DNA of 33,852 nucleotides from Cyanobacteriota bacterium (GCA_025362325.1 JANYGO010000228.1:1-33852); one strand, 5' to 3'. Positions 8,178 through 16,717 are shown, counted from the first letter of the stretch. Made by a program: numbers and translations. The notes: generated by a model not told the origin, from the sequence alone.

Positions 8178-8897
8178 ATGAGTTTGATAGATAGGGCCTA
8201 TTTAGTTTCAATTCAAGTGGGTTTGCCTAGAAATCTAGGGACAGAAAGTGCTCTTAATCCAATGGATCGTCCTTGGTTTACTGGATTTTTTAAAGAGTCG
8301 ATCGATCGCTCTGTATGGCTAGGGAAAACGAATTTAGATGGTGATGGACAAGCCGATTTACGCCATCATGGCGGATCTGAAAAAGCCGTACTTGCTTACG
8401 CGACTGAACATTATCGCGAATGGCAACGGCAATTAATGCTTCCAGAATTAGGGTATGGAGCATTTGGAGAAAACTTCACGATTGTTGGACAAACAGAGTC
8501 GTCAGTCTGTATTGGTGATACCTATGAAATTGGTGATGCTTTAGTTCAAGTTTCCCAACCCCGTCAGCCATGCTGGAAATTGTCGCGACGATGGCGCATT
8601 AAAGATCTCGCGTTGCAGGTGCAACAAAACGGTCGGACGGGCTGGTATTTTCGGGTTTTACGAGAAGGATATGTAGCACCAAATCAACTCATCACTTTAG
8701 TCGATCGCCCCTATCCACAATGGACGATCGCCCGTGCTAATGAAATCATGCATCAACATCTCAAAGATCGCGAACTGGCGACCTCCCTAGCTATATGTCC
8801 ACTGCTGGCTCCCAACTGGCAACATACCTTAGCAAATCGAGCTAATCGAGGCATTAATCCCGATTCTAAACCTCGGTTGATTGGTGAAAATGAATAG
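8178..8897 (+). CDS. MOSC-domain protein, YiiM-like
   Basis: MOSC proteins bind or transfer sulfur/molybdenum cofactor. YiiM-type members confer resistance to N-hydroxylated base analogues through the molybdenum-cofactor-dependent pathway. The product has the MOSC core: KTNLDGDGQADLRHHGG, GYGAFGENFTI, and the conserved cysteine in SQPRQPCWKL. A C-terminal helical segment (TIARANEIMHQHL through the end) fits the 3-alpha extension found in YiiM. I prefer the ATG at 8178 (240 residues, MSLIDRAYLVSIQVG); an in-frame ATG pair at 8148 would add 10 residues. The gene starts 42 bases beyond the MITE-like element, so its promoter may have been replaced or altered. glyA follows 36 bases downstream on the same strand. 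Confidence 0.85.
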   Translation: MSLIDRAYLVSIQVGLPRNLGTESALNPMDRPWFTGFFKESIDRSVWLGKTNLDGDGQADLRHHGGSEKAVLAYATEHYREWQRQLMLPELGYGAFGENFTIVGQTESSVCIGDTYEIGDALVQVSQPRQPCWKLSRRWRIKDLALQVQQNGRTGWYFRVLREGYVAPNQLITLVDRPYPQWTIARANEIMHQHLKDRELATSLAICPLLAPNWQHTLANRANRGINPDSKPRLIGENE

Positions 8898-8933
8898 GTG
8901 AATTTCGAGAAGTAAACCATCTTATATTCCATC

Positions 8934-10229
8934 ATGCCTAAATCTAACTTTGATTTTTTGACTGAAACCGATCCCGTAGTTGCTGAGCTGATTGAGTGTG
9001 AACTTCAACGACAACAGAATCATCTAGAACTGATTGCCAGTGAAAATTTTACATCCCCTAGTGTACTAGCTGCTCAGGGATCTGTATTGACTAATAAATA
9101 TGCTGAAGGACTTCCTGGTAAACGCTACTACGGAGGATGTGAGTTTATCGATAAAATTGAGCAATTGGCAATTAATCGGGCTAAACAACTCTTTGATGCA
9201 GCATATGCAAATGTTCAACCGCATTCAGGTTCACAAGCCAATTTTGCGGTTTTCTCAGCTTTGTTAAAACCAGGAGATACTATTCTCAGCCTCGATTTAT
9301 CTCACGGTGGACATCTGACTCACGGTTCACCCGTCAATCTTTCCGGGCAATTGTTTTGTACTGTTCATTATGGCGTTAATCCTGAAACAGAAATGCTGGA
9401 TTATCAGCAGATTCGTGAACTTGCTCATCAGCATAAACCGCAACTGATTATTTGTGGGTATACGGCTTATCCCCGCCAAATTGACTTTAAGCAGTTTCGA
9501 TCGATCGCCAATGAAGTCAATGCTTACTTGCTAGCGGATATGTCTCATATCGCTGGATTGGTTGCCACCGGCTATCATCCCAGTCCAGTTGCCTATTGCG
9601 ACGTTGTGACGACAACCACCCATAAAACCCTGCGCGGCCCTAGAGGAGGTCTGATTCTTAGTCGCGATCCAGAGTTGGGTAAACAACTCGATCGAGCGGT
9701 ATTTCCGGGTACTCAGGGAGGCCCATTAGAACATATAATTGCTGCAAAGGCGATCGCCTTCGCTGAAGCTCTCCAGCCCGAATTTAAGGACTATATTCGA
9801 CAGGTAGTTGCGAATGCTCAAGTTCTAGCCGATCGACTCCAAGCACAGGGAATCAGAATAGTGAGTGGTGGCACTGATAATCATCTTTTGCTTATTGACC
9901 TGCGTCCACTGAAACTGACAGGAAAACAAGCCGATCGACTGCTAAGTAATATTAACATTACTGTCAACAAAAACACCATTCCCTTTGACATCCAGCTACC
10001 GTGGGTTACAAGTGGCATCCGGTTAGGCTCTCCAGCGCTCACAACTCGTGGTATGAGCAGCATCGAGTTTGCAGAGATTGGAGAAATTATTAGTGTATGT
10101 CTTTTGAATCCCAGCGATCTTGCGATCGCCCAACAGTGTCGTCAGCGCATCGCGCAACTGTGTGAAGCTTTCCCACTCTATCCTCATCTCAATCAGAAGC
10201 CATTGTTCCTTGCCTCTGGTGCTTGCTAA
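8934..10229 (+). CDS. glyA: Serine hydroxymethyltransferase
   Basis: This PLP enzyme converts serine plus tetrahydrofolate to glycine plus methylene-tetrahydrofolate in the cytoplasm. The 431-residue product has family hallmarks throughout: [12 protein letters not shown] (about 30-41), the [20 protein letters not shown] block, Asp202/His205 in ADMSHIAG, and the Schiff-base lysine Lys231 in [14 protein letters not shown]. The length is normal and no catalytic residue is missing. It follows the MOSC gene by 36 bases and precedes a TRIC/glycine-transporter-type gene by 19 bases, so these three are likely co-transcribed. Whether it is the only glyA of the organism or a second copy carried by the cassette cannot be told here. 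Confidence 0.96.
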   Translation: MPKSNFDFLTETDPVVAELIECELQRQQNHLELIASENFTSPSVLAAQGSVLTNKYAEGLPGKRYYGGCEFIDKIEQLAINRAKQLFDAAYANVQPHSGSQANFAVFSALLKPGDTILSLDLSHGGHLTHGSPVNLSGQLFCTVHYGVNPETEMLDYQQIRELAHQHKPQLIICGYTAYPRQIDFKQFRSIANEVNAYLLADMSHIAGLVATGYHPSPVAYCDVVTTTTHKTLRGPRGGLILSRDPELGKQLDRAVFPGTQGGPLEHIIAAKAIAFAEALQPEFKDYIRQVVANAQVLADRLQAQGIRIVSGGTDNHLLLIDLRPLKLTGKQADRLLSNINITVNKNTIPFDIQLPWVTSGIRLGSPALTTRGMSSIEFAEIGEIISVCLLNPSDLAIAQQCRQRIAQLCEAFPLYPHLNQKPLFLASGAC

Positions 10230-10248
10230 GCAACTTTTACTCTGATCT

Positions 10249-10812
10249 ATGAACACTGTGCTCATTTTTGATTTAGTTGGAACATTTGCCTTTGCAGCGG
10301 TAGGAGTTATTGCTGGATTACTCAAAGGGATTGATCTTTTAGGTGCATTTCTCTTGGGCTGTGTTACAGGACTTGGAGGAGGAATTATTCGAGATCTGAT
10401 TTTGGATATTCCGGTTGCAGCCTTCTATAATTCTTGGTATTTACCTATGGTTTTTCTGGCAACAATGATGACGTTCTTATTTTCCACGTTTTTTATTTTG
10501 AATTATCAATTTCTGCTCATTTTGGATGCTTTAGGATTGGGAATATTCGCTGCAATTGGAACAGAAAAAGCAATTCAAAGCGAGACAACTTTGGCAGGGA
10601 CTTTGCTTTTAGGGATGGTTAGCGCAGCAGGGGGTGGAATGTTAAAGGATATGTTGCTGGGAGAGATACCGTCAGTATTATGCAAAGAAATTTACATGAC
10701 AAGTGCTTTAGCTGGTTCATTTGTATTTTGTTTGCTCCATTCGTTACTTCCACTTAATATCAATTTTTTATTTAGTGTGTTGACAACGATTTTTATACGT
10801 CTTTTTTTTTAA
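10249..10812 (+). CDS. TRIC / UPF0126 family membrane protein (putative glycine transporter or cation channel)
   Basis: The 187-residue protein is almost entirely hydrophobic, with about seven membrane segments, and is built from two similar halves. The first holds FDLVGTFAFAAVGVIAGL and GCVTGLGGGIIRDLIL; the second holds LDALGLGIFAAIGTEKA and GMVSAAGGGMLKDMLLGE. The GGGxxRD / GGGxxKD pair is the hallmark of the family, which includes bacterial TRIC cation channels and the Pfam domain described as a glycine transporter. It sits in the inner membrane. It starts 19 bases after glyA, an enzyme that makes or uses glycine, which makes glycine movement an attractive but unproven role. The final codons end in a T-rich run. 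Confidence 0.88.
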   Translation: MNTVLIFDLVGTFAFAAVGVIAGLLKGIDLLGAFLLGCVTGLGGGIIRDLILDIPVAAFYNSWYLPMVFLATMMTFLFSTFFILNYQFLLILDALGLGIFAAIGTEKAIQSETTLAGTLLLGMVSAAGGGMLKDMLLGEIPSVLCKEIYMTSALAGSFVFCLLHSLLPLNINFLFSVLTTIFIRLFF

Positions 10813-10921
10813 AAATGGGAGTGAATTTACCATTTAGATTTTTGCAAATTAAGTGATGTTTATCCAATAATTGAGTAATTAACTTTAATTGGCATCGGAA
10901 CATTTAGTTGATTGATTAGAA

Positions 10922-12190
10922 ATGAAAGTCAAATCTTGTGCATCGATTAATACCTTATCTAAAGAGGAAGTTTTGGAACAGGACAATTTAGACAATTACT
11001 TGATGACGACCTACCGCCGTTATCCGATTACTCTAGAACGTGGTGCTGGCTGTTGGGTCTGGGATGTTGAAGGGCGCCAATATCTGGATTTTGCAGCAGG
11101 TATTGCTACGTGCAGCTTAGGACACGCCAACCCTTTAATGATAGAAGCAGTAACACAACAGATTCAAAAGTTACATCAGGTATCGAATTTATACCACATT
11201 CCATTGCAGGGAAAGTTGGCAAAATGGCTAGTCGAACATTCTTGTTGCGATCGCGTTTTCTTTTCTAATTCTGGAGGAGAAGCCAATGAAACTGCTATAA
11301 AGTTAGCACGTAAATATGCTAAGACTATTCATCAGATTGAAAACCCTATTATTATTACAGCCCACAACAGTTTTCACGGACGCACGTTAGCTACTTTAAC
11401 GGCAACTGGTCAGGGAAAATACCAAAAGGATTTTACCCCTTTAGTACCGGGATTTTACTATGTTCCCTACAACAATATTGCTGCGCTAGATCAAGCAATT
11501 AACGATCTTAATCAAGACGAGCCTTGTATCGCAGCAATTATGCTGGAACCCTTGCAAGGAGAGGGGGGTGTTCATCCTGGTGACTTATCTTATTTTCAGT
11601 ATGTTCGACAACGTTGTGATGATTTAGGTATCCTCTTAGTCCTGGATGAGATTCAGACTGGGATAGGTCGTTCTGGAACGTTTTGGGGATATCAACATCT
11701 CGGTGTTGAACCAGATATTTTGACGGTGGCAAAGGGATTAGGAGGTGGTATTCCAATCGGCGCAACGCTCTGTAAAGAATTCTGCAACGTCTTTGGGCCT
11801 GGGGATCACGGCAGCACGTTTGGTGGAAATCCGCTTGCCTGTGCGGTTGCTCTAACAGTAGGTCAAACACTCTTGGCGGACAATCTACTGAGTAATGTGC
11901 AGCAGCGCGGAGAGCAGCTAAGAAATGGCTTGAAGCAAATTGGCGATCGCTATCCGCAATATATTCAAGATCTGCGTGGCTGGGGACTTTTAAATGGACT
12001 TATCCTTAAGCCAAACAGCACACTCACTCCAACTGATATTGTTCAAGCAACATTGAATAAAGGCTTACTGTTGATTACTACTAATCTTCATGCAATTCGT
12101 TTTGTTCCGCCTCTAATTGTAACTGCTGAAGAAGTCTCTCAAGCACTGCTGGTAATTGAGCGTATTTTTGCCTCACTTAGTTCAACCTAA
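10922..12190 (+). CDS. Class III PLP aminotransferase, ArgD-like
   Basis: This is a cytoplasmic PLP enzyme that probably moves an amino group from an omega-amino acid such as N-acetylornithine or GABA to 2-oxoglutarate. The 422 residues carry the fold-type I class III markers: SNSGGEANE (115-123), HNSFHGRTLATLTATG, EPLQGEGG, LDEIQTGIGR with Asp242, and the PLP lysine Lys271 in TVAKGLGGGIPIGA. The HGSTFGGNPLAC motif near 300 is typical of ArgD. An N-terminal extension of about 20 residues precedes the conserved LMTTYRRYPI. It is followed 167 bases later by a MocR-type regulator, a family often encoded beside aminotransferases. Whether it is the arginine-pathway enzyme or a specialised paralogue is not decidable from this window. 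Confidence 0.88.
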   Translation: MKVKSCASINTLSKEEVLEQDNLDNYLMTTYRRYPITLERGAGCWVWDVEGRQYLDFAAGIATCSLGHANPLMIEAVTQQIQKLHQVSNLYHIPLQGKLAKWLVEHSCCDRVFFSNSGGEANETAIKLARKYAKTIHQIENPIIITAHNSFHGRTLATLTATGQGKYQKDFTPLVPGFYYVPYNNIAALDQAINDLNQDEPCIAAIMLEPLQGEGGVHPGDLSYFQYVRQRCDDLGILLVLDEIQTGIGRSGTFWGYQHLGVEPDILTVAKGLGGGIPIGATLCKEFCNVFGPGDHGSTFGGNPLACAVALTVGQTLLADNLLSNVQQRGEQLRNGLKQIGDRYPQYIQDLRGWGLLNGLILKPNSTLTPTDIVQATLNKGLLLITTNLHAIRFVPPLIVTAEEVSQALLVIERIFASLSST

Positions 12191-12482
12191 GATATTGCAC
12201 CATTCTCGCTTAACGGGATCTCCGGCCAGTTCCACAATCAAGCTGATTAAACTCATCTGGAGGCGGAAATTATTAATTTCCTCAGTCCAGGGGACTCTGT
12301 GCTAGATTGATTTGTCTAATGTCACGATCTAATTAGTGGCTATTTTTATGTACCAATATGCTGCATATCGATTTAGATAAAACCTCTAAACATCTTCCGT
12401 ATTACCTACAAATATTGGAGCAGATTCGCAATGCGATCGCGTCAGGTACACTAGCGGCAGGTACACAGCTACCTCCCAGTCG

Positions 12483-13205
12483 TCAACTGGCGATCGAATT
12501 GGCAATTGCTCGTCGAACAGTTGTTCTAGCGTATGAAGAACTGTGTGCACAAGGGTACTGCACAGGCAAAGTAGGACATGGTATAGCATTTTTTACAAAG
12601 ATGAGGTACAATAACAGCAGTGAGTAAACCAATTCCAAAGATCCGATAATGTAACTTGATTGAAGGCAAACTAAGAGTGCTTTTGCTAATTCTCGATAAT
12701 TAGTCGTCTTGATAGAACGGAGAATGTTTTTGAGTTTTGACCATAAATTTTCAATGGGTGAGAAATCTGGCGAATAGGGCGACAAGTATATTAATTTTGC
12801 CCCTTTCTTTTTGATGGCTTTTTCTATTTCTTCTCCGGTATGAATAGTGCAATTATCCATCACTACACAAGCACCTTTCCATAATTTTGGTACTAACTTT
12901 CGGATGATAAAAGCCTCAAATGTAATTCCATCGGTTGTACCTGTTAAATTGACTGATGTTAGGACTTCATTGACCGATATAGCTCCAATTATTGAGACAT
13001 TTTTTCCGCGTTTATTCGGTTTTAGTCCCTTGGCTCTTGAGCCTTTTAAAGACCGAGCATATAACCTAACCATTGCCAAGTTAACTCCAGATTCATCAAT
13101 GAATATTAAGTCTTTGAAACAAAGTTCTCGGATTTTTTGCCAGAACTCATATCGCAGGCCCTGAACTCTGTCAGTGCCTTTCGCTGACGGGAAAAGTGTT
13201 TTTTT
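12483..13205 (-). CDS. IS630 transposase, frame B (DDE catalytic part)
   Basis: Read after a -1 shift at the A9 run, this frame supplies the DDE domain that cuts and joins DNA. The first Asp is in LIFIDESG, the second in VVMDNCTIHTG, and the Glu is in SPDFSPIENLWSKLK. The first internal Met is at 13079, after the first catalytic Asp, so independent initiation would give an inactive fragment. This argues for programmed frameshifting, as known for several IS630 elements. The frame lacks a stop inside the element: it reads through the inverted repeat and adds about 33 residues from antisense mocR before stopping at 12483. Whether this tail affects activity is unknown. Confidence 0.82.
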   Translation of the reverse strand, partial: KKTLFPSAKGTDRVQGLRYEFWQKIRELCFKDLIFIDESGVNLAMVRLYARSLKGSRAKGLKPNKRGKNVSIIGAISVNEVLTSVNLTGTTDGITFEAFIIRKLVPKLWKGACVVMDNCTIHTGEEIEKAIKKKGAKLIYLSPYSPDFSPIENLWSKLKNILRSIKTTNYRELAKALLVCLQSSYIIGSLELVYSLLLLYLIFVKNAIPCPTLPVQYPCAHSSSYARTTVRRAIANSIAS

Positions 13206-13746
13206 TTCAACGTCATGTTTAAGAGTTTTGCCATTCTTCCCATCGTTGCTATGCTGATGGTAAAACCAATTTTTTGGTAGAGTAAATAACGGAGTTCTTC
13301 GAGAGTTGCATCATTATTTGCTTCAATCAATTCTGCTAAAATCAACAGTTGTTCTGCATTGAGTTTGAGTTTGACTCCGCATCGCTCAGTTCGAGGAGCA
13401 ATATTTTGGGTCTCGCGATACTGTTTAATCAATTTTTGGACGAAACTTAGGGCTACACAAAAACGGTTGGCTATTGCTCTTTGTGACAGCGGTTCATTAT
13501 GGTACACATCCATAATTTTTTGTCTAAAATCAACAGAATAAGTTTTCATTTTTACTAATGTGTGATACTTGCTAAAATCCTTGATACTTGTGATTCGAGT
13601 GACTGCTGTGAATCCCGTCACTCCTCTGGGTCGAGCGACTGCTCCCTCGCGCTCCATTTAATTAGATTGCATAACATTTTGGGGTTTTATATTTTTCACT
13701 CCGTTCAACTCAGTTATATCATACCTCATCTTTCTGATAAATGCTA
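12584..13746 (-). mobile_element. IS630-family insertion sequence, 1163 bases, inserted at TA
   Basis: The ends TAGCATTTTTTACAAAGATG and, inverted, TAGCATTTATCAGAAAGATG are imperfect terminal inverted repeats continuing through AGGTA. The element is flanked by TA at 12582-12583 and 13747-13748, the target duplication expected of the IS630/Tc1-mariner superfamily, and its excision restores the mocR frame. It encodes a transposase in two frames on the minus strand. Inside the right end, GAGTGAC (13597-13603) and GTCACTC (13617-13623) can form a small hairpin. Confidence 0.92.
13106..13549 (-). CDS. IS630 transposase, frame A (N-terminal helix-turn-helix part)
   Basis: The N-terminal half carries the DNA-binding region: MKTYSVDFRQKIMDVY, PLSQRAIANRFCVALSFVQK (helix-turn-helix) and a second domain LTLEELRYLL-like stretch (ATLEELRYLLYQKIGF). 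I start it at the ATG at 13547-13549, where similarity to IS630 proteins begins, not at the upstream in-frame ATG at 13657. A run of nine A residues on the coding strand (13199-13207) lies in the sequence KKK. A -1 slip there would join it to frame B, giving about 355 residues. Without the slip the frame ends at 13106 with a meaningless tail. Confidence 0.85.
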   Translation of the reverse strand: MKTYSVDFRQKIMDVYHNEPLSQRAIANRFCVALSFVQKLIKQYRETQNIAPRTERCGVKLKLNAEQLLILAELIEANNDATLEELRYLLYQKIGFTISIATMGRMAKLLNMTLKKKHFSRQRKALTEFRACDMSSGKKSENFVSKT

Positions 13747-15085
13747 TACTGTCGTTACTCAAATTCCAGTCTTACAACTAGAAGATAAGATTCGCAACAC
13801 AGAGGCATTTCCGAAGTGGCTATTAACTGAAGCCTCCTATACCTTTCAAGCAGACGATCGGGATACAGACAAAATCTGCTTCACACCAAGCCTTGCTCAA
13901 GTCGATCGCCTACCACTCAAGACTATGCAGCAAACATTGAATCAGATGATTCGCCAAGCTATTCCTGAATTGAGTCATTACAAGAAAGATAATGGAGATT
14001 TAGAACTCATTCAGGCACTCTGTCAACAGGTTCTACCGACACGAGGTATTCAAGCTGAACCGAATCAAGTTTTAATTACTCATGGATCGCAGCATTCCTC
14101 TGCTCTCCTGAATCTGCTGGTTGCGCCTTATGGTGGCAGCATTAGCTATGGGACTCCCGGTTATCTAGCTATTCCTCAAAATTTCATCATGCGAGGTATG
14201 AAAGGAATTGCCTGTCCCGTAGATTCGGAAGGAGTGCGCTTAACTGAGGATGCCTATTCTGCTCGAATCCACTACGTGATGCCCGAACATCATTTTCCTC
14301 AAGGTGTAACTCTGTCGCCCAGTCGTCGATCGGCTTTGTTGCAACTGGCCCAAGCACAGGATGCCCTGATCGTTGAAGATGATTATGATAGTGAGTTTTA
14401 TTACGATCGGCATCCATTACCTGCATTAAAAGCTGGAGATTGGGGAGGACGAGTCGTTTACATGGGCACCTTTTCCAAGCTATTATTTAATAGTTTACGA
14501 CTAGGGTAGATTGTGGCTCATCCAGAAATTATTCGGCGCCTAGTTGATATTCGGTGGCAGTTGGATGGTGGGACGAGTTTAGTCTTGCAACGTTGGGTCG
14601 CGAAACTGTTAGAATCTGGAGCTGTGGAACGTCACCTGCGACGGATGCGAATTCATTATCGTCAGAAACGAGACTCGATCGCTACGTATTTACGAGAGTT
14701 GTTTCCAGAGTGGAGTTGGCAACTCCCAGGTGGTGGTATGCAGTTTGGGATTAAGCTTCCACCTAATCAGCCCGCAGACGAGATTGTGGATCTCGCAGCA
14801 GAACGAGGAGTGGGTTTGTGGTCAGGGGAAGCTTATTATGTGCATAAGGTAAAAGAGGTAAATTACTACTTGGTGCTTGGATATGGTGCAGTTACAGAAT
14901 CTGAAATTCATCAAGCATTTCATAGACTTAAGGATTTGAGGCATTGACGGTAAACAATCATGTCCTCACTAGAATTAGCTGAATGCTTAAGTTAGGAACG
15001 GATCTCGGCTCAATACCTCGCTAGAATGTAATGTAACGATCGCCAATTGTAGGGAAACGCTACAGCGTCGTCTCCTGACTGTGGG

Positions 15086-15360
15086 TAATATCAAATTTGG
15101 TGGCATCGGATTTGATATTAGCTGTGGAAAAACCTGTGGACAAATCACCCTAAGTTTGTGAAAAACATTACTGATGCTTTTAACATGGACATTCTCCGAT
15201 ATCATCGACATCCTAAACATCCTTAACTCTCTGGCTGGAAAAACTTTTTGACGTTCGAGAGTTGGGCGATCGACCCAGAGAAACTTTTCCACAAGTTTTC
15301 CACAGGCGACAATCTGACATAAAGCTTGCTGGACAATAATTTCAGATTGGTTTTCCACAG
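15086..15360. other. oriC: Probable chromosomal origin oriC with DnaA-box cluster
   Basis: Exact TTTTCCACA boxes, the form reported for cyanobacterial origins, occur at 15285-15293, 15296-15304 and 15351-15359, with an inverted exact copy at 15123-15131. Near matches are at 15135-15143 (TGTGGACAA) and 15157-15165 (TGTGAAAAA). An 11-base inverted repeat TAATATCAAAT / ATTTGATATTA (15086-15096, 15110-15120) sits at the left edge. The cluster lies just before dnaN. The 14948-15537 gap otherwise shows no credible gene. Origin function is inferred from box density and position. Confidence 0.8.
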
Positions 15361-15537
15361 TTTGCACAGCCCGATCGACCAGAAAATTAACTCAAAAAAG
15401 TAAAAACCTCTTCCACCGCGGCCCCCACCTCCAGAAAAGCAACCCCAGCCCGAAGCTAAAAATCCTGCGGATTGCCCACCGACTTTCTGTGATACGATTT
15501 GCTTCTGTTTCAAATCCGGTTAATTAACCTTCCTCCC

Positions 15538-16677
15538 ATGAAATTGGTTTGCACCCAAAGTGACCTCAACGCCAACCTCTCGTTGGTAAGTCGGGCCGTT
15601 CCCTCCCGCCCGACACATCCGGTACTAGCCAACGTGCTCTTAGTCGCGGATGAGGAAAATCAGCGGGTTAGCCTCACAGCTTTCGATCTCAGTTTGGGCA
15701 TTCGTACCAGCTTCGCAGCAGAAGTGACTGGCGGCGGCAGTTTTACCATACCCGCAAAATTGCTCAACGATATTGTTTCCAGACTCCCAGGCGGAGAGAT
15801 TACTTTAGAAGACGAAGCCGGGGATACCGTAGCTTATCTCACTTGTAGTTCTGGCAGCTACCAAGTCAGAGGCATGGGCCCAGAAGAATTCCCAGAATTG
15901 CCCGCAATCGAAGCCGGAAAAATCCTGAAATTGCCGCCCGAAGCCTTGATAGAAGGACTCAAAGGAACTTTATTTGCGACTAGCCCCGACGAAGCAAAAC
16001 AGGTACTCGCAGGCGTGCATTTAAAGGTACTAAAAGATTGCCTAGAATTTGCAGCGACAGACGGGCACAGATTGGCAGTAGTTCAAACTGCAAATGAAAA
16101 AGCCGCAGCCGAAGAAAGCGCAGAAGAATTTGAAGTAACAGTCCCCGCTAAAGCATTGCGTGAAGTAGAAAGAATGCTAGTGATGCAGCAGTGGACTGAA
16201 CCTGTTACCCTGCATTTTGAACAGGGTCAAGTAGTATTTGAATGGGCCGACCAGCGGCTGACCACCCGCACCTTGGAAGGGCAATATCCCGCATACCGAC
16301 AGTTGATTCCACCCTCTTTTGAGCGGCAAATTACCTTAGAAAGGCGATCGCTTTTAGCCGCAGTAGAAAGAATTGCAGTTTTTGCAGACCAAAAAAATAA
16401 TATTCTCAAATGCAGCATCGACGAGGAGAATCAGGAAATCACTTTGTCGGTAGATGCCAAGGATGTCGGTAGCGGTAAAGAATCAATGCCGGCACAGATT
16501 TCGGGAGACAGCATAGATATTGCTTTCAACGTGAAATACTTAGTTGACATTTTGAAAACTGCTCAGTCTTCCGAAATTCAAATGCAATTAAACGGTGCTC
16601 TTGCTCCTGTAATTTTTCAGCCTTTGGGCGGAGTCAATGCTACATTCTTGGTGATGCCAGTTCAGCTTCGACCTTAA
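15538..16677 (+). CDS. dnaN: DNA polymerase III sliding clamp (beta subunit)
   Basis: The beta clamp is a homodimeric ring that tethers DNA polymerase to DNA. The protein starts MKLVCTQSDLNANLSLVSRA, the standard cyanobacterial N-terminus, giving 379 residues. A TTG-initiated frame from 15499 would add 13 residues without family support, so I reject it. The three clamp domains are visible in order: NVLLVADEENQRVSLTAFDL in domain 1, GVHLKVLKDCLEFAATDGHRLAV in domain 2, and the C-terminal half ending MPVQLRP, which closes the hydrophobic partner-binding pocket. It lies downstream of the DnaA-box cluster, about 9.35 kb from dnaA. It appears complete and functional. Confidence 0.97.
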   Translation: MKLVCTQSDLNANLSLVSRAVPSRPTHPVLANVLLVADEENQRVSLTAFDLSLGIRTSFAAEVTGGGSFTIPAKLLNDIVSRLPGGEITLEDEAGDTVAYLTCSSGSYQVRGMGPEEFPELPAIEAGKILKLPPEALIEGLKGTLFATSPDEAKQVLAGVHLKVLKDCLEFAATDGHRLAVVQTANEKAAAEESAEEFEVTVPAKALREVERMLVMQQWTEPVTLHFEQGQVVFEWADQRLTTRTLEGQYPAYRQLIPPSFERQITLERRSLLAAVERIAVFADQKNNILKCSIDEENQEITLSVDAKDVGSGKESMPAQISGDSIDIAFNVKYLVDILKTAQSSEIQMQLNGALAPVIFQPLGGVNATFLVMPVQLRP

Positions 16678-16717
16678 TTGACAGTTGACAGTTGACAGTT
16701 GACAGTTGACAGTTGAC
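16678..16717. repeat. Heptamer tandem repeat, five and a half units of TTGACAG
   Basis: The array begins at the dnaN stop codon and contains five complete TTGACAG units plus TTGAC. Compared on the same strand with the array at 1056-1097 (TTGACTG), the unit differs by one base, so both arrays belong to one heptamer family. Confidence 0.9.

Larger units (their letters stand above)
12358..14947 (+). pseudogene. MocR/PdxR-type regulator gene, broken by an IS630 insertion and a nonsense codon
   Basis: MocR proteins fuse a GntR winged-helix DNA-binding domain to an inactive aminotransferase-like PLP-sensing domain. Bases 12358-12582 encode the helix-turn-helix (QLPPSRQLAIELAIARRTVV, ending KVGHG). 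Bases 13748-14947 encode the PLP domain, with IVEDDYDSEF and the PLP lysine in YMGTFSKLLF. Removing the IS and one TA rejoins the frame exactly (GHG then TVVTQIP), giving about 474 codons, a normal length. A second lesion is TAG at 14507-14509, where LRLG(Y)IVAHP would need a Tyr codon; the frame then continues to 14947. The protein is therefore lost twice over. Its likely target was the neighbouring aminotransferase cassette (inference). Confidence 0.9.

Noticed and set aside
13562-13747. N-terminal extension of the C-terminal mocR frame starting MILAKILDTC
   Set aside because: These codons lie inside the IS630 element and are an accidental open frame; true mocR coding resumes at 13748.
6452-14947. 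A novel defence island or natural-product cluster
   Set aside because: The recognisable genes are ordinary metabolic families; there is no nuclease, toxin, synthase or carrier protein, and the only oxygenase-like gene is truncated.
14987-15513. Overlapping minus-strand frames of 96 and 126 codons upstream of dnaN
   Set aside because: They run through the DnaA-box cluster and show no domain or plausible composition.
15499-15537. Upstream start for dnaN
   Set aside because: It is a TTG adding 13 residues with no conservation; MKLVCTQSDLN is the standard clamp N-terminus.
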